Source: Rhizobiaceae bacterium
GTDB taxonomy: Bacteria > Pseudomonadota > Alphaproteobacteria > Rhizobiales > Rhizobiaceae
Length of the DNA stretch: 9,876 bases
Reading direction: 5' to 3'
NCBI GenBank assembly: GCA_004299545.1
Contig: SCRB01000088.1
Coordinates: 1 to 9,876, forward strand
Positions 1 to 5,699 of this stretch are shown in pieces (within the stretch, counting starts at the first letter, position 1; each line of letters starts with the position of its first letter). The translations under genes and the position numbers were made by a program. Under the pieces are notes generated by a model. The model saw nothing but the letters and a program-made list of their open reading frames with translations. It ran no database searches and had not been told where the DNA came from.

Positions 1-147
1 GAGGCGATCCGATCGGTCGTCAGCCGCACCATCGTCATGACACGGGGCCGAAAGATCGCCGACGGCGCCGTCGCCGAGGTGCTCCAGGATCCCGAAGTCG
101 TGCGCGCCTATACCGGCGCCCGGCCAAAGCATGAAGAGAGGCATTGA
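1..147 (+). CDS. ABC transporter ATP-binding protein, LivG-type, 3' end only
   Basis: Only the last 48 residues are in the window, in frame from base 1 to a TGA at 145-147. The visible part has the end of the ATPase core (TIVMTRGRKIADG) and a tail that fits the LivG family (AEVLQDPEVVRAYTG, compare the usual 'V..DP.V..AYLG'). No Walker motif is visible because the 5' part lies outside. LivG and LivF ATPases pair under two permeases to import branched-chain amino acids, amides, urea or other small polar compounds. A LivF-type gene follows 7 nt downstream, which supports the assignment. The TGA stop is embedded in the ribosome binding site of that next gene, so the two are probably translationally coupled. 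The substrate cannot be told from this fragment. Confidence 0.8.
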   Translation, partial: EAIRSVVSRTIVMTRGRKIADGAVAEVLQDPEVVRAYTGARPKHEERH

Positions 148-149
148 GG
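145..149 (+). promoter_or_regulatory. Ribosome binding site of the LivF-type gene, overlapping the LivG stop
   Basis: TGAGG contains the TGA stop of the LivG-type gene and a GAGG core 5 nt before the ATG at 155. It decides the start over the ATG at 131 and implies that terminating ribosomes feed the next gene. Confidence 0.55.
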
Positions 150-154
150 CAACG

Positions 155-931
155 ATGACCGAAGCCGCTCTCGCCTCGCCTCCGCTCTGGCCCGACGCAT
201 CGCCGTTTCTTTCCTGCGAGCATCTGGTCGCCGGCTATACCGAGGACATCAACATCCTGCGCGATATTTCGGTGAAGGTCTGGCCGGGCCGCGTCTCCTG
301 TGTCGTCGGACCGAACGGCACGGGCAAATCGACCCTCCTGAAGGCAATGTTTGGTTTCCTCAAACCGAACAGCGGCACCGTTCGCATGGGAGAAAAAGAG
401 ATCACCGGGAGCGCTCCCTACCGCATGCTCGGCCTCGGCGTTGCCTATCTGCCGCAGCGACCGAGCCTGTTTCCCTATCTCTCCGTCGAATCGAACCTGA
501 AACTCGGCCTCTGGCATACAAAGCCGAAGAAAGCCGTCATCGCCGCCAAGCTTGATGACGTCTACCGGCGCTTTCCCGTCATCCACGAGAAACGCGGCCA
601 GCAGGCAGGCCAACTATCGGGAGGCCAGCAGCGTCAGGTCGAGATCGCCCGCAGCCTGATGGCGGATCCCTCCGTCTATCTCATCGACGAGCCAACGGCG
701 GGCGTCGACCCGCAGACGAGCGGCACGATCTACGAGATCGTCGAAAGCCTCGCCAGGGACCTCGGCAAGGCCGTGCTGCTGGTCGATCAGGACATTCGCG
801 CCGCCCTCGCCATCACCGACTATGTCTACGTCGTGAAAACGGGCAGCATCTTCTCCGAAGGCGCGCGCGAGGATTTCGGCACCGATACGGACGCGCTCGT
901 GGCGCGCTGGCTTTATGCGAGCGGCGAATAG
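155..931 (+). CDS. Branched-chain amino acid/amide-type ABC transporter ATP-binding protein, LivF-type
   Basis: Cytoplasmic ATPase of a HAAT-family importer, 258 aa from the chosen start. Visible motifs: Walker A GPNGTGKST (52-60), Q-loop Gln in YLPQ (101), signature LSGGQ (154-158), Walker B VYLIDEP (174-180), and VDQD at 210-213 where many ABC proteins have the switch His; LivF proteins normally carry Gln there (VEQN), so this is not a defect. The A-loop region (VAGYTEDINILRDIS) and the tail LVARWLYA also match LivF. I chose the ATG at 155 because TGAGG (145-149) sits 5 nt upstream. An in-frame ATG at 131 would add eight residues (MKRGIEAT) and overlap the previous gene by 17 nt, but lies within that gene's last codons. 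It acts with the LivG-type partner just upstream. The neighbouring amidase suggests, but does not prove, that the cargo is an amide or an aromatic compound. Family is sure; substrate is not. Confidence 0.93.
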   Translation: MTEAALASPPLWPDASPFLSCEHLVAGYTEDINILRDISVKVWPGRVSCVVGPNGTGKSTLLKAMFGFLKPNSGTVRMGEKEITGSAPYRMLGLGVAYLPQRPSLFPYLSVESNLKLGLWHTKPKKAVIAAKLDDVYRRFPVIHEKRGQQAGQLSGGQQRQVEIARSLMADPSVYLIDEPTAGVDPQTSGTIYEIVESLARDLGKAVLLVDQDIRAALAITDYVYVVKTGSIFSEGAREDFGTDTDALVARWLYASGE

Positions 932-976
932 AGCATGATCCGGAAAAGAGGGGGCGGCCTTCCGAAAAAACCATGC
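931..976. repeat. Rhizobial intergenic palindromic repeat between convergent genes
   Basis: The element starts on the last base of the LivF stop codon. It has an outer pair GCATG (933-937)/CATGC (972-976) and an inner pair CGGAA (941-945)/TTCCG (960-964), with a purine-rich then GC-rich centre. The left arm GAGCATGATCCGGAAAAG is, from memory, a widely repeated intergenic palindrome in Sinorhizobium, Rhizobium and Agrobacterium genomes. It lies between the ends of convergent genes (ABC ATPase + and amidase -). RNA from it would fold as an imperfect hairpin without a clear T-run, so it may act as a transcript end or stability element rather than a classic terminator. The rest of the gap to 1046 shows no credible gene. 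Confidence 0.6.
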
Positions 977-1046
977 AGGACAAAGGAAAAGGAACATGGC
1001 GCGATGCCGCCTGATCGCTTCGTGCTCCGGGCGCGCGACGCTTTCG

Positions 1047-2456
1047 CTATTCGAAGCCGGGCGGTGGCATGAAAAGCCCGCCGCGATGGATTTCGAGCGC
1101 GCGCCCGATCCTGAGCGCCAGCGGATCGTCGAAGCGACGCACCGCGATCTGCAGCGCCGTCGGCAGGCCCTTCGCGAGGCCGATCGGCACGCTGAGCGCC
1201 GCCATGTCCATGAGGTTGACGAAGCGGGTAAAGGTGCCGAGCGGTGTCACGCTCTCGTCGATCCCTTCGATCGGAGGCGCGGTAATGGGTGCCGTCGGCG
1301 TCAGCAGCGCATCGGCACCTTCGAGATAGCGGCTGAATTCCGACTGCGTGCGCCGGCGTCCTTCCATCATGTCGAGATAGGCGCCGATATCGAACCGCCG
1401 CCCCTTGGAGACGCGAGCGCGGATGGCGGGATCGACCACGCTCTCCGGTGCGGCGGCATAGGGGCGCAAATGGTGCCACGCCTCCGCGGCCATGATATCG
1501 CCGGCGTGGACCATGTAGACTTCCGGCGGCTGCGGCATTGCCTTTTCCTCAATGACCGCACCAAGTGCTTCCAGTTCGGCGACCGCGGCACGAAAACCGC
1601 GGAGAACGGCAGGCTCGACCACCTGCAGGTCGCGCGGAGAAGGGACGAACAGCCTGAGGCCAGAGACGCCTTCACCGAGCCCGGCCATCGGATCGGCGGG
1701 TTTGATGCCGAATGTTGCCGGATCGTCGGGATCATGGCCTTGCAGCGCGGCGAGCAGCAAGGCGGCGTCCTCGACCGAGCGCGCAAGCGGGCCGACGGTA
1801 TCGAAGCTCGTTGCGAGCGGCAGCAGGCCGCCTCGGCCGATCAGGCCGCGCGAGGTCTTGAGCCCCACTGTGCCACACATCGAGGACGGATTGCGTACCG
1901 AACCGCCGGTATCGGTGCCGAGCGCGGCGGGTACCAGGCCGCCGGCGACTGCCACACCGGAGCCGCTCGACGAACCGCCCGGTACGCGCGGCGTCGTGCG
2001 GTCACGCGGGTTGACCGGCGTGCCGCAGACCGGGTTCGTCCCCCAGCCGCCAAAGGCGAATTCGACCGTCTGCGTTTTGCCGAGAGCAATCATGCCTTGC
2101 GCCGTAAGCCGCTCGACCGCCGTTGCCGTGCGCGGGGCGGGCTCCAGGGGCAACGCTTTGGAGCCGGCAGCGGTTGGATAGCCGGCAATGTCGAACAGAT
2201 CCTTGACGCCGAAAGGTATGCCGTCGAGCGGTCCTTTGACGGCGCCTTTCTTTCGCCTTTCGTCCGCTTCGCGCGCCGCCGCCCGCGCGCTGTCACTGAA
2301 CACGTCGACGAACGCATGAAGCCCGCGGTCATACGCGGCGATCCGTTCGAGCAGGCATTCGACAATCTTGCCCGAGGTGACTTCGCCGGCTACGAGTGCC
2401 CGGCTCAGATCGGCGAGGGGAGAAAAGGCAATGTCAACGCCCTGCCCGGTTACCAT
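1047..2456 (-). CDS. Amidase-signature family hydrolase
   Basis: A 469-aa enzyme of the amidase signature (AS) family, which hydrolyses carboxamide C-N bonds to acid and ammonia or amine. The complete Ser-cisSer-Lys triad is visible: Lys85 in GVKD, cis-Ser162 in PGGSSSGSG, and nucleophile Ser186 in GTDTGGSVRNPS. The 24-residue gap between the two serines equals that in fatty acid amide hydrolase (217 and 241). No signal peptide is seen, so it is probably cytoplasmic. The start at 2456 is set by GGAGGG (2468-2463 on this strand) 6 nt upstream; the frame stays open to 2726 but that part overlaps the divergent gene and does not look like AS protein. It is divergent from the CMD-like gene and convergent with the ABC ATPase. 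Substrate is not readable: GatA is unlikely because no gatC/gatB is present, while a catabolic amidase fits the ABC transporter and aromatic-type neighbours. Confidence 0.92.
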   Translation of the reverse strand: MVTGQGVDIAFSPLADLSRALVAGEVTSGKIVECLLERIAAYDRGLHAFVDVFSDSARAAAREADERRKKGAVKGPLDGIPFGVKDLFDIAGYPTAAGSKALPLEPAPRTATAVERLTAQGMIALGKTQTVEFAFGGWGTNPVCGTPVNPRDRTTPRVPGGSSSGSGVAVAGGLVPAALGTDTGGSVRNPSSMCGTVGLKTSRGLIGRGGLLPLATSFDTVGPLARSVEDAALLLAALQGHDPDDPATFGIKPADPMAGLGEGVSGLRLFVPSPRDLQVVEPAVLRGFRAAVAELEALGAVIEEKAMPQPPEVYMVHAGDIMAAEAWHHLRPYAAAPESVVDPAIRARVSKGRRFDIGAYLDMMEGRRRTQSEFSRYLEGADALLTPTAPITAPPIEGIDESVTPLGTFTRFVNLMDMAALSVPIGLAKGLPTALQIAVRRFDDPLALRIGRALEIHRGGLFMPPPGFE

Positions 2457-2577
2457 CGTGTTCCCTCCAAGTGGTTTGGTTCCGACATTTGCTCTCGCGG
2501 CTGGTACAAATGGGATGCAAAGGGCATAGCACGACGGGGAGGGCGGTCCATCGAAAATCCGCAAGTGGAGACCCGCA
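2457..2577. promoter_or_regulatory. Divergent intergenic region of the amidase and the CMD-like gene
   Basis: These 121 bp must hold the start signals of both genes. The ribosome binding sites are clear: GGAGGG (2463-2468, minus strand) for the amidase and GTGGAG (2565-2570) for the CMD-like gene. A 6-bp inverted repeat CATTTG (2486-2491)/CAAATG (2507-2512) has half-site centres 21 bp apart, two helical turns, which is the geometry of a dimeric regulator operator. I could not find a convincing -35/-10 pair on either strand. Confidence 0.4.
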
Positions 2578-3141
2578 ATGACTGACTTTCCCCGTCCGCC
2601 GCTCCTGGAAGAAACGAGCCTGTCGCCGGCACAGCGACAGGTCTTCGATGCCATCCGTTCCGGGCCGCGTGGCATCGTCGAGGGACCGCTTCGCGTCTGG
2701 CTGCAATCCGCGGAACTGGCCGACAAGGCGCAGGCGCTCGGCGCCTTCTGCCGCTACGGCACCTCTCTTCCGCCGCGCCTCTCGGAATTGGCCATTCTCG
2801 TGACCGGCGCCTTCTGGAAGGCGGGTTTCGAGTGGGCCGTTCATGCGCCGATCGCCATCCGCAGCGGGGTTTCGGAGGAGGCCGTGGACGCGATCAGGCG
2901 GGGGATGAAACCCGGCTTCGTCTTGGAAGACGAAGCGCTCGTCTACGGCTTTTCCAGGGAGCTCCAGGAGAACCATGCTGTAAGCGATGCCACGTACCAG
3001 CGCGCATGCGCGGCCCTCTCCCCCGCGGGCGTTGTCGAACTGGTCGGTTTGCTCGGCTATTACACATTGATCTCCATGACGATCAACGCGTTCAACGTTC
3101 CTTTGCCCGAGGGCATCCCGGCTCCCTTCGCAGAGGATTAG
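2578..3141 (+). CDS. Carboxymuconolactone decarboxylase-like (CMD/AhpD superfamily) protein
   Basis: A 187-aa, probably cytoplasmic, all-helical protein. The core SLPPRLSELAILVTGAFWKAGFEWAVHAPIAIRSGVSEEAVDAIRRG (about 63-109) is the classic CMD fold: a helix with E85 and H89 (EWAVH), then the 'A...G.s.e.i..i..G' segment. Its only cysteines are C58 and C144, not a CxxC pair, so an AhpD-type peroxidase role is unlikely. True PcaC decarboxylases remove CO2 from gamma-carboxymuconolactone in protocatechuate breakdown, but they are shorter (about 130 aa) and this longer subgroup has no settled function known to me. The start is supported by GTGGAG (2565-2570) 7 nt upstream. It is divergent from the amidase and sits 39 nt upstream of a dioxygenase remnant, which hints at an aromatic-degradation locus. 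Family sure, reaction unknown. Confidence 0.88.
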   Translation: MTDFPRPPLLEETSLSPAQRQVFDAIRSGPRGIVEGPLRVWLQSAELADKAQALGAFCRYGTSLPPRLSELAILVTGAFWKAGFEWAVHAPIAIRSGVSEEAVDAIRRGMKPGFVLEDEALVYGFSRELQENHAVSDATYQRACAALSPAGVVELVGLLGYYTLISMTINAFNVPLPEGIPAPFAED

Positions 3142-3180
3142 GATCAGGGCCCATGACGAGAACGCCGGCTATCCTGCAAG

Positions 3181-3386
3181 CGCCCGCATCCATTTATGGG
3201 CTGGCTCGACATCTTCGATCCGGGCGATCCCTATATCGAGTCGGACGCGGTGTTCGGCGTGAAGGAAAGCCTGCTTGCCGAGTTCAAGAGGGTCGAAGAT
3301 CCGGCGCTCGCGAAACAACTCGGCTTCGAGGGGCGTTCTTCGAGGTGGAACACGATTTCGTGCTGGCTCGCAAACAGGAGGCATAG
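3181..3386 (+). pseudogene. Decayed 3' remnant of an intradiol ring-cleavage dioxygenase (hydroxyquinol/catechol 1,2-dioxygenase type)
   Basis: Frame 3181-3333 reads a C-terminal intradiol dioxygenase sequence: DIFDPGDPYIESDAVFGVKE, then SLLAEFKRVEDPALAKQLGFEG. The frame then changes near 3334: the expected end (FFEVEHDFVLARKQEA, stop TAG 3384-3386) lies in the neighbouring frame. Loss of one base, a C in GGGGCCGTTC now GGGGCGTTC, would explain it. Upstream, RPHPFMGWLDIFDP looks like a shortened form of the 'RPAHIHFM..PGY..L.T.IFDP' segment that carries the metal-binding histidine, so internal deletions are likely too. The remaining catalytic Tyr/Tyr/His ligands and the whole N-terminal helical domain are absent; the in-frame sequence is stopped by TGA at 3154. 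An ATG at 3196 opens a 95-codon frame but has no ribosome binding site and ends in non-homologous sequence. I infer a non-functional relic. A sequencing error could explain the frameshift but not the missing two thirds. Confidence 0.78.
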
Positions 3387-3440
3387 GCAGGGCGTATCGG
3401 GGCCGGGTGAAGAGCGAGGTCATGGTCGGGTAGGTCATCC

Positions 3441-3528
3441 AATTTTCGGGCGCACTTTTTCGTTGGCCGCTATCGAGAGTTAACCTCTTGTTAACCATTT
3501 TCTCGATACACCGAAGCAACCGAAAATT
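3441..3528. promoter_or_regulatory. Nested inverted repeats in the minC control region
   Basis: The outer pair is AATTTTCGG (3441-3449)/CCGAAAATT (3520-3528), 9 of 9 matched. The inner pair is TATCGAGA (3471-3478)/TCTCGATA (3501-3508), 8 of 8 matched. Inside the inner pair are two self-complementary GTTAAC sites (3479-3484, 3490-3495) directly adjoining the left arm, giving a potential 14-bp stem with a 5-nt loop (CTCTT) and a 5-nt bulge. It could act as DNA operator symmetry, a cruciform, or, if transcription starts upstream, an RNA hairpin in the minC leader. The rest of 3387-3535 holds no gene; an AGGTCAT direct repeat at 3417 and 3432 is the only other pattern seen. Confidence 0.5.
3480..3495. 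promoter_or_regulatory. CtrA binding box upstream of minC
   Basis: TTAACCTCTTGTTAAC matches the full alphaproteobacterial CtrA consensus TTAA-N7-TTAAC exactly, 40 bp before the minC ATG. A further GTTAAC half-site lies at 3547-3552, inside the first codons of minC. CtrA is the cell-cycle master response regulator. From memory, work in S. meliloti reported that CtrA binds and represses the Min system, so a box this close to the start is well placed for repression. Binding here is inferred from sequence. Confidence 0.75.
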
Positions 3529-3535
3529 TACCAAG

Positions 3536-4279
3536 ATGACCGACATGTTAACGCAACCCCGGCCGATCCGCCTGAAGGGGCGCTCCTTCCTCGCGCTCGC
3601 GCTCAGCCCCGAACTGCCTTTCGAGGACTGGCTGGTGCGACTCGATGATCTCGCCGCCCGTTCCGCCGGATTCTTCCTGCGCCGCCCGGTCGTGCTCGAC
3701 GTCGACGGTCTCGACATCGACAAGACGGAGCTTCGCGGGCTCGTCGAACAATTGGGGACACGAAACGTCCGCATCATGGGTATCGAGGGCGCGCGCCCGT
3801 CCTTACTGGGCGCCGACCTTCCGCCGGCGATGAGCGACGGCCGCCCGGCTTCCGATTTCGAAATGCCGTCCGCCGAGGAGGGCGCCGGGGCCGCAAGGCC
3901 GGAGCCGGTGATCGGCACAACGCCTGCCGCGCCGCTGCCGGCGACAGCCAAATCCTCGCTCGTCATCACCGAACCTGTGCGTTCCGGCCAGTCGCTTTTC
4001 TTTCCTGAAGGCGACGTGACCGTCGTCGGCTCCGTCGCCTCGGGCGCCGAGATCGTCGCGGGCGGATCGATCCACATTTACGGCACGCTGCGGGGCAGGG
4101 CGATGGCCGGGACACCCGGCAACGCGGCGGCGCGCATCTTCTGCCGCAGGCTCGAAGCGGAACTGATTGCCATCGACGGCTTCTACAAGACCGCCGAGGA
4201 TATGGAGCAGGTCCTGCGCGGCAAGGCCGTCCAGATCTGGCTCGAGGGCGAATCCATCAGGGCGGGGACACTCGGCTGA
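3536..4279 (+). CDS. minC: Septum site-determining protein MinC
   Basis: The division inhibitor that stops FtsZ rings away from mid-cell, 247 aa. The N-terminal FtsZ-binding domain (about 8-95) carries the KGRSFLALALSPELP strand and the LGTRNVRIMGIEGA segment. A Pro/Ala-rich acidic linker (about 96-140) follows. The C-terminal beta-helix (about 146-245) starts with VRSGQSLFFPEGDVTVVGSVASGAEIVAGGSIHIYGTLRGRA and includes RSGQ (149-152), the MinD-binding surface. I chose ATG 3536 because the protein then begins MTDMLTQPRPIRLKGRSF, as rhizobial MinC does. A TTG at 3488 would add 16 unlike residues, and ATG 3545 is also possible. No strong Shine-Dalgarno is seen before 3536, so translation may be modest. 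It is the first gene of the operon, 31 nt before minD, with a CtrA box in front. In rhizobia the Min system is often dispensable for free growth; that is family knowledge, not seen here. Confidence 0.97.
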   Translation: MTDMLTQPRPIRLKGRSFLALALSPELPFEDWLVRLDDLAARSAGFFLRRPVVLDVDGLDIDKTELRGLVEQLGTRNVRIMGIEGARPSLLGADLPPAMSDGRPASDFEMPSAEEGAGAARPEPVIGTTPAAPLPATAKSSLVITEPVRSGQSLFFPEGDVTVVGSVASGAEIVAGGSIHIYGTLRGRAMAGTPGNAAARIFCRRLEAELIAIDGFYKTAEDMEQVLRGKAVQIWLEGESIRAGTLG

Positions 4280-4310
4280 GCCGCGGGCGTGTCCAGACAA
4301 GGAGAGGTTC

Positions 4311-5126
4311 ATGGGCAAGGTAATCGTCGTAACATCGGGCAAGGGCGGCGTGGGCAAGACCACGTCCGCCGCCGCATTGGGAGCCGCGCTGGCACAGAAT
4401 GGCGAGAAGGTCGCGGTGGTGGATTTCGATGTCGGGCTGCGCAATCTCGACCTTGTCATGGGCGCCGAAAGGCGGGTGGTCTATGACATCGTCAACGTGA
4501 TCCAGGGCGAAGCCAAACTTACCCAGGCGCTGATCCGCGACAAACGGGTCGAAACGCTCTACCTGTTGCCGGCTTCGCAAACGCGCGACAAGGACAATCT
4601 CACGCCCGAAGGCGTGGAGAAGGTCATCGTCGCTCTCAAGAAGGCTTTCGACTGGGTGATCTGTGACAGCCCGGCGGGGATCGAGCGCGGCGCGACGCTC
4701 GCCATGCGCCATGCCGACGTTGCCATCGTCGTGACCAATCCGGAAGTCTCCTCGGTGCGTGATTCCGACCGTATCATCGGCCTGCTCGATTCCAAGACAT
4801 TGAAGGCGGAGAAGGGCGAGCGCATGGAGAAGCATCTGCTTCTCACCCGCTACGATCCCGCGCGTGCCGATCGCGGCGACATGCTGAAGGTGGAGGACGT
4901 CCTCGAAATCCTGTCGATCCCGCTGCTCGGCATCATCCCCGAAAGCATGGATGTGCTGCGCGCATCCAATATCGGCTCGCCGGTCACGCTCGCGGACACC
5001 AACAGTTCGCCGGCCCGCGCCTATTTCGACGCCGTGCGCCGGCTGAAAGGCGATGCGCTCCCCGTCACCGTTCCCGGCGAGAAGCGCGGCTTTTTCGGCA
5101 AGTTCTTCGGGAGGAAAGCGGCATGA
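4311..5126 (+). CDS. minD: Septum site-determining ATPase MinD
   Basis: Membrane-cycling ATPase that recruits MinC and is released by MinE; 271 aa, the usual MinD size. Visible motifs: deviant Walker A KGGVGKTT (11-18) with signature Lys11 and Lys16, switch [13 protein letters not shown] (37-47) with Asp38 and Asp40, switch II DSPAGIE (119-125), [13 protein letters not shown], and LLLTRYDP. The end [13 protein letters not shown] forms the amphipathic membrane-targeting helix with Phe and Lys/Arg faces. Start: ATG 4311 after AAGGAGAGG (4299-4307); an upstream extension to 4167 is only the shadow of minC. Its last four bases overlap the minE start (ATGA, 5123-5126), so the MinD:MinE ratio is probably kept by translational coupling. 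Confidence 0.99.
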   Translation: MGKVIVVTSGKGGVGKTTSAAALGAALAQNGEKVAVVDFDVGLRNLDLVMGAERRVVYDIVNVIQGEAKLTQALIRDKRVETLYLLPASQTRDKDNLTPEGVEKVIVALKKAFDWVICDSPAGIERGATLAMRHADVAIVVTNPEVSSVRDSDRIIGLLDSKTLKAEKGERMEKHLLLTRYDPARADRGDMLKVEDVLEILSIPLLGIIPESMDVLRASNIGSPVTLADTNSSPARAYFDAVRRLKGDALPVTVPGEKRGFFGKFFGRKAA

Positions 5127-5386
5127 ACCTGCTCGGTTTCTTTTCCCGGCCCCAATCGGCCCCTGCCGCGCGCGAGCGTTTGCAGGTTCTGCTTGCCCAT
5201 GAGCGCGCGTCGGTCGGCGATCGCGATCTGGTCAGCAAGCTGCGTGACGAAATTCTCCGCGTGATCGCGAAGCACGTGAAGATCGATCAGGATAAGGTCA
5301 ACGTCAAGATGGAACGCGGCGCCAAGGTTTCGACGCTCGCCGTCGATATAGAGATCCCGTTCGACGCCGGCAAGAAGGCCGCCTGA
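5123..5386 (+). CDS. minE: Cell division topological specificity factor MinE
   Basis: Activates MinD ATPase and drives the oscillation or gradient of MinCD; 87 aa, normal for MinE. The N-terminal membrane-targeting stretch MNLLGFFSR is followed by the MinD-interacting helix (about 15-30, [15 protein letters not shown]). The topological specificity domain follows: [44 protein letters not shown]. The start overlaps the minD stop by 4 nt and has GGGAGG (5109-5114) 8 nt upstream inside minD. The lysine-rich end (GKKAA) is unremarkable. Confidence 0.98.
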   Translation: MNLLGFFSRPQSAPAARERLQVLLAHERASVGDRDLVSKLRDEILRVIAKHVKIDQDKVNVKMERGAKVSTLAVDIEIPFDAGKKAA

Positions 5387-5432
5387 CGGCCTCGCCACAG
5401 TGTAATCCCGAATCTTCGAAGGAGGGAGTTTC

Positions 5433-5624
5433 ATGACCCGACTGGCACTTCTGGAACGGCTGAAGGAAATCCAGCAGATGCCGGCCCATCAGGGGCGCGA
5501 CATCACCACGATCAGCGCGGTGCTGTCGAACCAGGCGCTGGAGAAGCATCTGGAGCGCTGCGAGCAGGCCGCCGGCGTCAAGCCGCGCGATGCCGGGCTT
5601 TCCGCCGAGAGCCGCGCGCATTAA
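5433..5624 (+). CDS. Small hypothetical protein downstream of minE
   Basis: A 63-aa protein I cannot name. It has a perfect anti-Shine-Dalgarno match AAGGAGG (5419-5425), 7 nt before the ATG, stronger than that of minC, so it is very likely translated. The gap from minE is 46 nt with no terminator, so it is probably the last gene of the min transcript; a promoter of its own in the gap cannot be excluded. The sequence (MTRLALLERLKEIQQMPAHQGRDITTISAVLSNQALEKHLERCEQAAG, then a polar tail) is mostly helical and charged, with one Cys (about 43), no signal peptide and no membrane segment. Two amphipathic helices (about 2-16 and 27-47) split by a Pro/Gly/Asp turn suggest a small helix-turn-helix-like or adaptor fold, but there is no recognisable motif. 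Confidence 0.75.
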   Translation: MTRLALLERLKEIQQMPAHQGRDITTISAVLSNQALEKHLERCEQAAGVKPRDAGLSAESRAH

Positions 5625-5640
5625 AGCAATTACAGCAAAA

Positions 5641-5699
5641 GTGCATTGCGGTTTTGCGTCCGGAATTGCGTAAAACAAGGAGATAGGAGCATGATGCGT
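5641..5699. repeat. Rhizobial intergenic repeat-like element with hairpin, between convergent operons
   Basis: GTTTTGCGT (5651-5659) can pair with GCGTAAAAC (5668-5676) through seven Watson-Crick and two G-U pairs around an 8-nt loop. It is followed by GAGATAG and GAGCATGAT (5687-5695); the last 9-mer is identical to the start of the repeat at 931-939. From memory, the segment CCGGAATTGCGTAAAACAA recurs in intergenic regions of Rhizobiaceae. It lies between the ends of the min operon (+) and the pha operon (-), so it may end or protect both transcripts; no T-run marks a classic terminator. It abuts the phaG stop codon at 5700. Confidence 0.5.

Noticed and set aside
1003..1071. Short frame MPPDRFVLRARDAFAIRSRAVA behind a purine-rich stretch
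   Set aside because: Only 22 codons, overlapping the 3' end of the amidase, with no recognisable homology; not enough to call a gene or remnant.
996..2585. Long plus-strand open frame (529 codons) with an AAAGGAAAAGGAAC leader
   Set aside because: It is antisense to the amidase, which has a full catalytic triad. The translated protein is rich in Arg, Gly and Asp with no family sequence, as expected for a high-GC shadow frame.
3196..3483. 95-codon frame as an intact small gene
   Set aside because: No ribosome binding site, the family sequence stops at the frameshift near 3334, and the rest reads as intergenic. Better explained as a pseudogene.
3488..3535. TTG start giving MinC 16 extra residues
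   Set aside because: The extension overlaps the CtrA box and inverted repeat and does not resemble MinC; ATG 3536 gives the family-like N-terminus.
3169..4077. Minus-strand 302-codon frame opposite minC
   Set aside because: Low-complexity Ser/Arg/Pro-rich product, fully antisense to well-conserved minC and the dioxygenase relic.
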